A DNA stretch of 64,000 nucleotides from JAJPJE01 sp963848375. Its GTDB lineage: Bacteria > Acidobacteriota > Terriglobia > Terriglobales > Acidobacteriaceae. The translations under genes and the position numbers were made by a program. Positions 55,413 to 64,000 of the stretch are shown in pieces; the stretch's first letter is position 1, and the number at the start of each line of letters is the position of its first letter. The stretch is from positions 124,001 through 188,000 of the forward strand of contig CAWKDK010000029.1 in assembly GCA_963848375.1 (NCBI GenBank), in the 5' to 3' direction. A model generated the notes under the pieces. It was not told where the DNA came from. It was given only the letters and a program-made list of their open reading frames with translations, and did not search any database.

Positions 55413-57107
55413 ATGAAGCAATTCCGTACCCTCATCGACGCGCTCTACTCGGCTCCGCCCGACCGCCCTTTTATTACCTATTGGGTCGACGAAGATGAGC
55501 AGGAAACCGTCACTTTTGGCGAATTCGCACAGCGCGCGCGGTCGCAGGCCGCGCTTCTGCGCGGCCACGGTGTGAGCGCAGGCGATCGCGTCGTCATCAT
55601 CATGCCGCAAGGTATCGCTTCAATGGCGGTATTTGCCGGCGCGATGATGCTCGGCGCAGTGCCAGCCTTTCTCGCCTATCCCAACTTCAAGATTGACCCC
55701 GCGAAGTACCGCTTCGGACTTGCCGGGGTCACCGCGAATCTTAGCGCGAAGGTCGTTGTGATCGACGATGAGTTTCCGGAAGATCTGTTGGGTCACGTTT
55801 CGATTGATGGAAAGGCGAAGCTGATTCGCGCCGCCGCGACGGCAAGCGTTCAGTTCGAAGAATTCTCCGCCCGCATCGACCCCGAGAGTATCGCCTTCAT
55901 TCAGCATTCCGCCGGCACTACTGGGCTTCAGAAGGGAGTAGCTCTGACGCATTCCGCCGTCCTGAAGCAGATCGAGCATTTGGCACATGCGCTGCGAATA
56001 AATGAACGCAACGACCGCATCTACAGCTGGCTGCCTCTCTATCACGACATGGGACTGATCGCCTGTTTCATGCTCCCCATGGTGTGCCACCTCCCGATAA
56101 TCATGCAATCACCGCTTGATTGGGTGATGCATCCCGAAACCATGCTCCAGATCATCACTGAGCACCGTTGCACACTGGCATGGATGCCCAACTTCGCATT
56201 CCAGTTCCTCCCTCGCCGCGCGCCTAAAAACCGGTGGTCCGACTCTGATCTCTCCTCGCTTCGCGCTTTGATCAACTGTTCGGAACCGGTGCGCGCCAGC
56301 AGCATGGACGAGTTCTGCCGCGCCTTCGCGCCGATCGGTCTGCGATCTAATATCCTGCAATCGTCTTACGCGATGGCCGAAAACGTATTCGCCGTTACTC
56401 AGTCGGATATTGAAAGCCCACAAGGGCCAGCTCACATCCGGGTCGATGCGCAACGCTTTCGCAGCGAGCATCGGGCAGTCGCTGTCGACGAGGGTGCACC
56501 GGGTTCCATCTGCTTCGTCTCCTCCGGTCGCGTCTTGCCGAACACCACGATCCGCATCGCATCTGATTCCGGCGAAATTCTGCCCGATGCGCATATCGGC
56601 GAAATTCTCATCCAGGGCGATTGCCTTTTCTCCGGCTACTACAATCGTCCCGATCTTGACCACTCAGGCAATCGTCGACGGCTGGTATCACACCGGCGAT
56701 CTCGGATTCCTTTTTGACGGCGAACTGTACGTCGTCGGCCGAAAAAAGGACCTCCTTATTATCGGCGGCGAAAATATCTATCCGCAGGATATCGAGGAGA
56801 TCGTCTCCGCGCAATCCCGCCGATCCACGATGGCCGCGTGATCGCCCTCGGCGCCTACAATCGCGACCTTGGGACCGAGGACATTGTCGTCATCGCCGAA
56901 GTCGAGAACGAAAAACTGCTTGCTGACACCGAGTCCATCCAGCAAGAACTTCGCGCGCGGGTAGTCGCCGGGCTCGGCATCGCAGTGCGGACCATTTTCT
57001 TAAAGCCGCCAAAGTGGATCGTGAAAAGCACTGCCGGCAAGCCCGCACGCGCCGCCACTTATGAGAAGTTGTTAGACGAACACCCGGAGCTGCAAAGCAC
57101 GGAATAG
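55413..57107 (+). CDS. AMP-dependent acyl ligase, fatty acyl-AMP ligase-like (frameshifted)
   Basis: Activates a carboxylic acid as an adenylate. About 563 residues when one extra base at 56658 and a second disturbance at 56810-56825 (two extra bases or one lost) are corrected. Motifs: FIQHSAGTTGLQKGVALTH (P-loop), YSWLPLYHDMGL, SSYAMAENVFAV, GWYHTGDLGFL and VGRKKDLLIIGGENIYPQD; the last part is KPPKWIVKSTAGKPARAATY. The YHDMGL block is typical of fatty acyl-AMP ligases rather than DltA. The carrier protein gene follows after seven bases, suggesting transfer to its phosphopantetheine. Confidence 0.85.
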
Positions 57108-57114
57108 GAGCCGC

Positions 57115-57366
57115 ATGGCCGAAGAAGTTCAGCAGATGATCGAGCACGTCGCGCGAGTGATTCGCAAGCCAAACATCACCATCGACGAGAACACTCGCCT
57201 GGTTTCTTCCGGCCTGATCGACTCGATGGCTCTCGTCGACTTGTTACTGAAGCTGGAAGATCTTACCCGCATGCGCATTCCACCCGGCAAAGTGCAGCCG
57301 AAAGATATGGACACGATTGCGCTGATGTTTGCTACCGCTCAACGCGTAGGGAAGCCGAAGAAGTAG
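57115..57366 (+). CDS. acyl carrier protein
   Basis: An 83-residue carrier protein. The phosphopantetheine Ser sits in SSGLIDSMALVDLLLKLED, the usual DSM/DSL motif after helix I. The rest is helical and charged. It lies seven bases after the ligase gene with GGAG before the ATG and probably receives its acyl-adenylate. It is distinct from housekeeping AcpP (different acidic surface, tail GKPKK). Partner of the MBOAT/SGNH pair by context. Confidence 0.85.
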   Translation: MAEEVQQMIEHVARVIRKPNITIDENTRLVSSGLIDSMALVDLLLKLEDLTRMRIPPGKVQPKDMDTIALMFATAQRVGKPKK

Positions 57367-57379
57367 CGCTCACCGCCAT

Positions 57380-58059
57380 CTACTGAACTTGCGCGGGCTT
57401 GTTGGTTTTCGTGCCCGGCGCCATCTTCGTGTGTGCTTCCGCCTTGGCGATCAAATTTTCCACCTGTTCCCGCTTGGGATAATCCGGATTGCTGGCCAGC
57501 AACTTCTTCCACGCCATGATTGCGCCAGTGATGTCGCCTTTACCCTCCCACTTCACCATCCCTTCGTTGAAGAGCGCATTCGCGTGTTTGGGATTCTGCT
57601 TCAGCACTGCCTCGAACTCGGTGATGGCGTGGTCGGGATCGCCCATGAAGTAATAAGCCGTCGCCATATCGGTGCGCACGTCGGTCGCGTCCGGCTTTAG
57701 TTTTAACGACTGTTCGTAATACTTCACGGCTTCGGGGAACTGCCGTGTGTCGTAATAAATGTTGCCGATTTTGTAGAGGGCTTCAGGATCGTTAGGATTT
57801 TGTTTCAGACTCGCCAGCAGCGGCTCCGCCTGTTTGTCGGCCATCTGCTTCATCTGGTCGGGAGTGGGCTGCTGCTGCGTTGCGCTTATCGCCCGCCGGC
57901 GGCGCGGCTTGGGTTGCGGCGGTTGTCGGTCGCCGGCTGTTGAGGCGAGCCTCCGCGAATCAGATATCCAATGGAAATTCCAAGGCCCAGGCAGATAACT
58001 GCAATCACATAGGAAGCTGTGCTCAGGCCCTTGGTGCTACTGCTCGTTTCGTTCGACAT
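57380..58059 (-). CDS. membrane-anchored TPR protein, copy 4 (frameshifted)
   Basis: The N-terminal part (ATG 58059) has a transmembrane helix (ASYVIAVICLGLGISIGYLI). The frame then shifts between about 57885 and 57920 (two extra bases or one lost). The TPR part continues as QQQPTPDQMKQMADKQAEPL, ALYKIGNIYYDTRQFPEAVK and ANALFNEGMVKWEGKGDITG. Corrected length is about 225 residues. It is the closest relative of copy 3. It faces away from the ACP gene, and a perfect CRP-type site lies 70 bases upstream. Confidence 0.75.
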
Positions 58060-58128
58060 CGTACGACTCCTGTCCATGCAAACAGCGAAAATCAGTTGTC
58101 CTATGGTCGCAAGAGTCGGCACAGGCCT

Positions 58129-58146
58129 CTGTGAGCTAAATCACAG
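58129..58146. promoter_or_regulatory. CRP/FNR-family operator
   Basis: CTGTGAGCTAAATCACAG has perfect six-base arms and matches TGTGA-N6-TCACA fully. It lies 70-87 bases upstream of TPR copy 4 and downstream of the VWA gene, so the TPR gene is the likely target. Confidence 0.65.
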
Positions 58147-58199
58147 GGGAGAGGTTCAGAGAATACGGGCCGAATCCGCCTGCCGCCCGGTCCCCGCCA

Positions 58200-59117
58200 T
58201 TATTGGACTGCGGCCCGCGAGTCCGCAGGAATGTAATACGCGTTTTGCACTTGTATGCGAACGTTCTTGCCACGATTCGTTCGTACAGTGACACTACGGA
58301 ACTCGTTGCCGGTGTGGCTCGGACGTACCGGGTAGTAGAGAACGTAACCGGATCGAAGTTCGTTCTCGATAGCTGCCAGCACCTTTTCGACGTCGCGGGT
58401 ATTTGCCACCGTGAAGTCTCGCCCGCCCGTTCTCAGCGCAATCGCGTTCAGCACGCTGTCGCCGTTCCCCCACCCGCGGTTGTTTCTGCGATGGATGGTA
58501 TACACCGCAACTTTTGCCTGCTGGGCCGCAGCGATCACATCTCGCGCTGAGTGGAGACTGTAGTTGTCTTCCCCATCGGAAAACACGATCATGGCAGCGC
58601 GACGCGGCTTGGCATCACTTGCAGGCTGATCATGAAGTGCCTGCAGCAGAGCGTCATTGAATGCCGTCGCATTGAAGGTACCGCGCTTTGCGTTCAGCGC
58701 ACGAGTCAGTTGATCTGAACCCTGAACCTGGCTTCTGAACTGCAGTTTGCTGTCGAAGGCTGCGATCCACAACTGGTCTTGGCTGCGGATTACGGATTGC
58801 GCGAATCGGGTGACTGGCCTCTGCATCTGCCGCCAGGACTTCTGGTTCGACTCGCTGGTGTCGTAGATAACGGTGGCAGAGAGCGGCAGATCACGCGCAC
58901 TACTCAACCCAAACTGGTTGATGGGTGAGCCGTCCTCTACTACCTTGAGGTCTGCCGGCGCTAGATTGGACACTGGTTGACCCGCGGCGTCCGTTGCCAC
59001 CATCTCCAACTGCACTTCATTAACATTGGCGCGAATGTCAGGGGCTGCCGGATCTGCTGCCCGAGCGGTGCCAGGTATCAAGCAACTTAAAACCAGCAAC
59101 AGCGCGCAGAAATCCAT
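58200..59117 (-). CDS. secreted acidobacterial VWFA-related protein
   Basis: About 305 residues from the ATG opening MDFCALLLVLSCLIPGTARA, a signal peptide. The mature part begins IRANVNEVQLEMVATDAAGQ and PADLKVVEDGSPINQFGL, the pattern of the acidobacterial VWFA-related family, then the metal-ion site DTSESNQ (DxSxS) and IVFSDGEDNYS. VWA domains bind proteins through a metal ion. A longer frame upstream exists (59189) but delays the leader. It lies at the end of a leftward group with the NHL and 6-haem genes. Confidence 0.8.
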   Translation of the reverse strand: MDFCALLLVLSCLIPGTARAADPAAPDIRANVNEVQLEMVATDAAGQPVSNLAPADLKVVEDGSPINQFGLSSARDLPLSATVIYDTSESNQKSWRQMQRPVTRFAQSVIRSQDQLWIAAFDSKLQFRSQVQGSDQLTRALNAKRGTFNATAFNDALLQALHDQPASDAKPRRAAMIVFSDGEDNYSLHSARDVIAAAQQAKVAVYTIHRRNNRGWGNGDSVLNAIALRTGGRDFTVANTRDVEKVLAAIENELRSGYVLYYPVRPSHTGNEFRSVTVRTNRGKNVRIQVQNAYYIPADSRAAVQ

Positions 59118-59306
59118 GCCGACGTGGATGCGGCTGAATAAGAGGCTGTTGTTCGGGCGCGATTGAGAGCAGACACAGAGCGTCGACATGTGCCTAACAT
59201 CGGCTGTCGGTGCTTGCCCTTCAGGCGAGGAGGAAAACTTCAGTAACCGGGCCGCGCGGAATATTTATTTGCGATTGGAAGAATCAGGCGCCCGTAAAAC
59301 AGTTCG

Positions 59307-60515
59307 TCAGTGCGTTGGTGATGTTTGGGGATGCAACTGAAATACCTGCACACGCCCATTTTTCGAGTCTGCGACATAGATCTGATTATGTTCGTCGATC
59401 CAGAGTCCACGAGGAAGATAAAACTCGCCGTGCTTTGAACCCGGCTGGCCGAACGAATATAAGAGGACACCGTTCCGATCGAAAGCATGAATCGATCCGG
59501 CGGCCGGATCACTCACAAAGAGATTGCCTGCACTGTCGACGGCTAAGCCACCTGCCCCAGCGTAGCTACCGCCCATCACAGAGATTTCCTTTTGCACACG
59601 GCCGTCGAGATCGAGGATCGTTATCTTGGATCCTCCAAGCACGAAGGCCTCGCCTCCGCGAATCACAATATCGGTGGGGAACTGGAGCGTGCCTTTCCCG
59701 GTTTCGCCGCCATCACGCGTGCGCAACTCAATCACATCCAGGTCGGGCCGGCCGAGTCGGCGGACAACGTTACCGTCGCGGTCGAGAACAACTAACGTAT
59801 GCCGCGTTGTGTCGAGCAGAAAAATGCGGCCGCTCTTCGCATCGATTGCAATGCCACTGGGTCGGTCGAAGTACCCGCCCTCTCCATCGTCGCGTTTGCC
59901 AATGTAGCGTTGAAATCGCCCATTGCGGTCGTATACCAAGATCATCCCGAGCTCAACGTCGGTCACGTAGATGTTGTGCGCACTGTCGACTGCTATCCCC
60001 AACGGCGACTGAAGCCGGCGATTTTCTCCGCCCTGGATCCGAAAATACCGATTCGCCGCCAGATCAAAAATATGAACAGCATGTGCCGTTGGATCTGCTA
60101 CCAAAACGCGCGTTTCGGAATCAGTAATCACACTGCTCGGACGCGCCATAAACAATGTGTGCGATCGCAAGTGCTCCGTAATGGCATCGGGAAATGAGCT
60201 GAGTGCCAGGCGGGGCGCCGCCGACCGAGCGGAGCGCACAACATGAGGCGTATCGAGGAATATCTTCTGCGGATACTTCAGTGGCTCGACTTCGAGCGCA
60301 TCGTCAGCATCGATAACCGCGTCTTCTGTAGACGGATAGCCTGAGACCTTGAAAGCAAAGCTGTCCAGCCGCGTGGGTCGATTAACATCGCGGTCCGACT
60401 GAAATTTTCGCACATACGTGGGCAGCGTGTATGCCAACTTGGGCGGCTCTTGTCCAGCACTCAGCGCGGGGAGTACACACAGAAGTAGCGCCATCAGGAT
60501 GGATCTCAGTTTCAT
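59307..60515 (-). CDS. secreted NHL-repeat protein, copy 4
   Basis: A 402-residue propeller with a signal peptide (KLRSILMALLLCVLPALSAG). Blades: QSPLGIAVDSAHNIYVTDVE, FDRPSGIAIDAKSGRIFLLD, GAGGLAVDSAGNLFVSDPAA and LPRGLWIDEHNQIYVADSKN. It resembles copies 1 and 3 in the blade that holds AVHIFDLAANRYFRI. The start is ATG 60515; an upstream frame adds a stretch without leader character. It lies 224 bases downstream of the 6-haem cytochrome gene on the same strand. Confidence 0.85.
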   Translation of the reverse strand: MKLRSILMALLLCVLPALSAGQEPPKLAYTLPTYVRKFQSDRDVNRPTRLDSFAFKVSGYPSTEDAVIDADDALEVEPLKYPQKIFLDTPHVVRSARSAAPRLALSSFPDAITEHLRSHTLFMARPSSVITDSETRVLVADPTAHAVHIFDLAANRYFRIQGGENRRLQSPLGIAVDSAHNIYVTDVELGMILVYDRNGRFQRYIGKRDDGEGGYFDRPSGIAIDAKSGRIFLLDTTRHTLVVLDRDGNVVRRLGRPDLDVIELRTRDGGETGKGTLQFPTDIVIRGGEAFVLGGSKITILDLDGRVQKEISVMGGSYAGAGGLAVDSAGNLFVSDPAAGSIHAFDRNGVLLYSFGQPGSKHGEFYLPRGLWIDEHNQIYVADSKNGRVQVFQLHPQTSPTH

Positions 60516-60739
60516 ACCAATCAGTCGACAGTACTTTCCGCAAAACAAATTCTGGGGAAGGGTATAGGTAAAACGGGGGAGAGTTGGCCGATGCTTCTGC
60601 AAAGGCAATGTTGATCTTGTCAGTGGCAAGCTTCAATCAGATCGAGCCACTGCTGGTTACTTTCGTGTACGCCGAGTTTCATTCCGGGCTGGAGAAAACG
60701 CCCCGAGCCACTTGGGGAAGAGATAGAAAGTTACGCAGC

Positions 60740-61465
60740 TCAGGGCAACTTGTTTTCCGCGTGGCAGGAATAGCATCCCACCGCCGTACCTTTCGCAAAC
60801 TTCTTCTTGCCGAATTTCGTGTTGAAGCTGCGATCGGCAAAAACTTGCGAGAGCACGGTTCCATGTCCATCTGCGCCGTGACACGCAACGCACGTGGCAG
60901 CGCCAATTTCATCGACGCGCAATCCATGCGATCGAATCCAGTTGTCCCCAGCCAGGTGCATCCCGTGAGGACCTTCTGGTTTTGGCATCTGCACCTTATG
61001 ACACTGATTGCAATCCCAGGCAACGCGTCTGTGCTGGGTGTGAGGATCGCCATGGCATGCCGCACACTTCAAACCGCCATGTCCCGTGGAGGTCTCGTAT
61101 GTCTCGCCTTTGTTGAGAGCGAAGGTTTGGTCGGCTGCCTGACGCACGTTGCCGCTTTCATCCAGGACGTTTGAGTACCGAATCTCACCCTTGGCATGCA
61201 AAGCCGTACCCACGTGGCAGCTCCCGCAATCGGGCGTCGCAATTCGTTTTGCGTCGGGACCGTGGCAGCTCGTGCAGGCAAGATCCTGGGCAGAAGCGGT
61301 GGACAGCAGCGCTAGAAGAGCAATGAGGATGCTTGCGAAGCTGAAGAGCGAAGCAAACTGGCCGGAAGTCAGGTGATCTTCGAGGCCATCAATCGCGCAC
61401 CCTGCAACAGCACACGGCTTTGTTTCGCGCACCATGATTCTGGATTCAGGCCACCCTGGTCTCAT
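60740..61465 (-). CDS. periplasmic 6-haem cytochrome c
   Basis: A 241-residue cytochrome with six CxxCH motifs: CTSCHGPD, CGSCHVGT, CAACHGDP, CNQCHKVQ, CVACHGAD and CYSCHAEN. A hydrophobic leader (FASLFSFASILIALLALLST) precedes them; about 35 residues lie before it, so the true start may be internal (ATG 61435 is one option). Haem spacing is irregular, as in small electron-shuttling cytochromes of the c3/c7 kind. Same strand as the NHL gene beyond it; the pair repeats the NHL-cytochrome pattern of the main cluster. Confidence 0.87.
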   Translation of the reverse strand: MRPGWPESRIMVRETKPCAVAGCAIDGLEDHLTSGQFASLFSFASILIALLALLSTASAQDLACTSCHGPDAKRIATPDCGSCHVGTALHAKGEIRYSNVLDESGNVRQAADQTFALNKGETYETSTGHGGLKCAACHGDPHTQHRRVAWDCNQCHKVQMPKPEGPHGMHLAGDNWIRSHGLRVDEIGAATCVACHGADGHGTVLSQVFADRSFNTKFGKKKFAKGTAVGCYSCHAENKLP

Positions 61466-61548
61466 CGCTAACCCTATACAAATTCCTTATCCAAGTCATT
61501 AATTCTTACACTGAGCCTGGCCATACATCCCACTGCTATAGTCTCCCG

Positions 61549-63034
61549 ATGGCGAGCGTGCCGTCGGAGGCCCTGAGTCCTCTTTTGTTCGATGGATACG
61601 ATCCGGGAAGTTTCTACGATGAGATGTTCTCCCGGCGTGGGTACCCGCGTGCGCATTATCAGAAAATCTTCCAGAAGCTGGCGGCTGTTGCGCCCACGCA
61701 ATTCGAAGAGCGACGCCATCTCGCTGATCTATCTTTTCTGCTCCAGGGCATCACCTTCACGGTGTACAGCGATGGACGTGGCACAGAGCGCCTTTTTCCG
61801 TTCGACCTGATTCCGCGCATTCTCCCCAACTCGGAGTGGCGCCGCATCGAGCGCGGACTTTCCCAACGCGTGATCGCGCTCAACCTTTTCTTACAGGATA
61901 TTTACGGCCCACAGCGCATCTTGCATGATCGCGAGATTCCGCGCTCCCTCATCTATTCCTGCCGCCAATTTCATCGCGAGATGATTGGCGTCGACGTTCC
62001 GCACGGCATCTACACGCATATCTGCGGAATCGATCTGATTCGCGACTCGAAGACGGGCGAGTTTCTCATTCTTGAAGATAACGTGCGCACGCCGAGCGGG
62101 ATCTCGTATGTGCTCGAGAACCGCATCGTGATGACCCGCACTTTTCCCGACGCGTTTCAGGCGTACGAGGTTCTGCCGATCAATCATTATCCGGCGGAAC
62201 TCTCCCGGATTTTGCGCAGCCTCTCTCCTCGCGGCACCACCGATACCCAGACGGTGCTGCTCACGCCCGGCATTTACAACAGCGCTTATTTCGAGCACAG
62301 CTTTCCTCGCCCAGCAGATGGGTGTCGAGTTGGTTGAGGGCCGCGACCTCGTGGTCGACGGCTGCATCGTCTACATGAAGACGATCCGTGGGCTCAAGCG
62401 CGTGGACGTAATCTATCGCCGCGTGGACGACGAATTCCTCGACCCCTTGGTCTTTCGCGAAGACTCGATGCTCGGCGTGCCCGGATTGATGGGGGCCTAT
62501 CGTGCCGGCAATGTTGCCTTGGCGAATGCCGTCGGAAACGGAGTCGCCGACGATAAAGCCGTCTATGCCTACGTTCCCAAGTTCATCAAGTACTATCTCG
62601 GCGAAGACCCGATCCTGAAGAGCGTGGACACCCATCTTTGTTCGCAGCCCGATGATCTCAGCTATGTCCTCGATCATCTACCGGAGTTGGTCGTGAAGGC
62701 CGTCGGTGAATCGGGTGGCTACGGCATGTTGATCGGACCAGCTTCCGATCGAGCGACGATCCAGACTTTTCGCGACCGCATCAAGGCTGATCCGCGAAAC
62801 TACATTGCCCAGCCGGTGATCGGACTCTCACGCGTTCCTTCGTACGATCCAGCCACGCAGCGGATGGGCGCGCGCCATGTCGACCTTCGTCCTTACTGCT
62901 TGTACGACGGAGAGAAGGTAACGATCGTCCCTGGCGGCCTCACTCGCGTCGCACTGAAACCAGGTTCGCTGGTAGTGAATTCCTCGCAGGGTGGCGGCAG
63001 CAAAGATACCTGGGTTCTTCGCGGAGAGAACTGA
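61549..63034 (+). CDS. circularly permuted ATP-grasp protein (frameshifted)
   Basis: About 494 residues after removing an extra base near 62305. The start is ATG 61549. The N-terminal half (GYDPGSFYDEMFSRRGYPRA; VPHGIYTHICGIDLIRDSKT; FLILEDNVRTPSGISYVLEN) and the C-terminal half (QMGVELVEGRDLVVDGCIVY; SYVLDHLPELVVKAVGESGG; HVDLRPYCLYDGEKVTIVPG) are those of circularly permuted type 2 ATP-grasp proteins, which form amide links of unknown kind. The alpha-E gene follows four bases later, the usual arrangement of this peptide-modification-like module. Confidence 0.87.
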
Positions 63035-63037
63035 GAG

Positions 63038-63994
63038 ATGCTATCGCGCATTGCAGATTCGCTGTTCTGGCTTGCTCGCTACATGGAGCGCGCCGAGGAC
63101 ACCGCGCGCATTCTCGACGTCAACTATCACATGCTTCTCGAGCAGTCGCAGCAAACTTATCGCCTGCGCTGGGAGCCCCTGGTGATCATGGCCGGCGAAG
63201 AGAAACGCTTTCGCGACACCTACGAAGAAGCCAACGCGCAGACGGTCTTCGAGTTTCTCGCCTTCCGCCAGGACAATCCCAACTCCATCGTGCAATGTAT
63301 CGCCAAGGCTCGCGAGAACGCACGCACGATTCGCGACCGCATTTCGCGCGAGATGTGGGAAGACATCAACGGCCTCTACTTCATGTTGAATCGCTTCAAT
63401 CCGGAAGAGGAGATCGCTGCCGGGCCGCATCGCTTTTGCGATGCTATCAAGTTTGGCAGCCACCGTTTCCACGGCGTCACCGACGCCACGCTTCCTCACG
63501 ATGAAGGATGGCAGTTCCTGCGAGTGGGCTGGTCGCTAGAACGTGCCGAGATGACCGCTCGACTCGTCGACGTCCAGTACCAGAACCTGCTCGATACAAC
63601 TTCCATGGCGAACGTCGCCGACAACCACCAATGGATGGCCGTCCTCAAATCCGTCGGTGCCTACGAGGCGTATCACCGCCAGCATCATTCGCCAATTGAA
63701 CCTGAGCGCGTCGCCGAGATGCTGATCCTGCACCCTCAACATCCTCGCTCGATTCGATTCAGCGCTACCGAAGTGCAAGGTGGCCTGCGCGCGATCAGCG
63801 GCACCGGCTCGGGGTCTTATGCGACCGAGGCCGAGCGTATGACCGGAAAGTTGCTCGAGGGATTGCGCTATGATCGCATTGACGAGATTTTCAAGCGCGG
63901 CCTGCATTCCTATTTGCACGAACTGCTGCGCATGTTCCGCTTGATTGGAACCGATATCGAACGCAAGTACTTCTATTACGGAGCCGTCGCTTGA
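63038..63994 (+). CDS. alpha-E domain-containing protein (DUF403)
   Basis: A 318-residue, almost fully helical protein of the alpha-E family. It opens MLSRIADSLFWLARYMERAE, the family signature, and has the repeat-like segments RVGWSLERAEMTARLVDVQY and GLHSYLHELLRMFRLIGTDI. It follows the ATP-grasp gene by four bases with GAGAG before the ATG. The pair usually comes with a transglutaminase-like gene, which would lie beyond the right edge. Its function is not established; helper to the ATP-grasp enzyme is the common view. Confidence 0.88.
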   Translation: MLSRIADSLFWLARYMERAEDTARILDVNYHMLLEQSQQTYRLRWEPLVIMAGEEKRFRDTYEEANAQTVFEFLAFRQDNPNSIVQCIAKARENARTIRDRISREMWEDINGLYFMLNRFNPEEEIAAGPHRFCDAIKFGSHRFHGVTDATLPHDEGWQFLRVGWSLERAEMTARLVDVQYQNLLDTTSMANVADNHQWMAVLKSVGAYEAYHRQHHSPIEPERVAEMLILHPQHPRSIRFSATEVQGGLRAISGTGSGSYATEAERMTGKLLEGLRYDRIDEIFKRGLHSYLHELLRMFRLIGTDIERKYFYYGAVA

Positions 63995-64000
63995 ACAGAT

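Noticed and set aside
1..64000. CRISPR arrays, tRNA/rRNA genes, transposases, integrases
   Set aside because: No regular direct repeats, no tRNA cloverleaf, and no transposase or integrase motifs were seen on either strand.

Overview
The window looks like a chromosomal segment from an Acidobacteriota bacterium, probably of the Terriglobia/Koribacter kind. This is inferred from gene content: an acidobacterial-type VWFA-related protein, a Ser/Thr kinase fused to a TolB-like propeller, DUF1326, DUF1579 and DUF4242 proteins, many secreted proteins of unknown function, and system II (ResB/CcsA) cytochrome c maturation. No rRNA, tRNA, CRISPR array, phage or insertion sequence was recognised.

Layout. 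1-8.0 kb: small secreted proteins, then a leftward xanthine-dehydrogenase-type molybdenum hydroxylase operon (2Fe-2S, molybdopterin and FAD subunits plus a small Cys-rich protein). 8-19.8 kb: a monohaem cytochrome c, hemA, a membrane-anchored TPR protein, a HAD phosphatase, a gene-poor stretch, a GH18-like protein, an M19 dipeptidase and the kinase. 19.8-25.5 kb: a leftward Hyb-type (group 1c-like) [NiFe]-hydrogenase operon, hybO-hybA-hybB-hybC-hybD, preceded by an intergenic region with two CRP/FNR-like palindromes and a strongly foldable element. 26-33 kb: trmO, a glycosidase, a serine hydrolase, a cupin, a coiled-coil protein and a PLC-type phosphoesterase. 33-40 kb: an NHL protein, an NtrC-type two-component pair and ccsA/resB. 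40.5-50.4 kb: a rightward cluster of a 16-haem cytochrome, NHL protein, 4-haem cytochrome, parvulin-type isomerase, outer-membrane beta-barrel, NHL protein and a cytochrome with 12 haem sites. 50.7-57.4 kb: two TPR proteins and a Dlt-like set (SGNH hydrolase, MBOAT, AMP-ligase, carrier protein). 57.4-64 kb: a fourth TPR protein, a VWA protein, a fourth NHL protein, a 6-haem cytochrome, and an ATP-grasp/alpha-E pair at the right edge.

How it may work together (inference). The Hyb hydrogenase would feed H2 electrons to quinone. The barrel/multihaem/NHL cluster looks like a porin-cytochrome conduit that could carry electrons across the outer membrane. ResB/CcsA would mature the cytochromes and HemA would supply haem precursor. 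CRP/FNR-like palindromes lie upstream of the hydrogenase, one NHL gene and one TPR gene, which suggests shared redox or nutrient control.

Quality warning. At least fourteen genes are interrupted by frameshifts. Nearly all are repaired by removing single bases, which restores full-length family proteins, so these look more like sequencing or assembly errors than real decay. Such genes are annotated across their whole span, with the position of each shift given.
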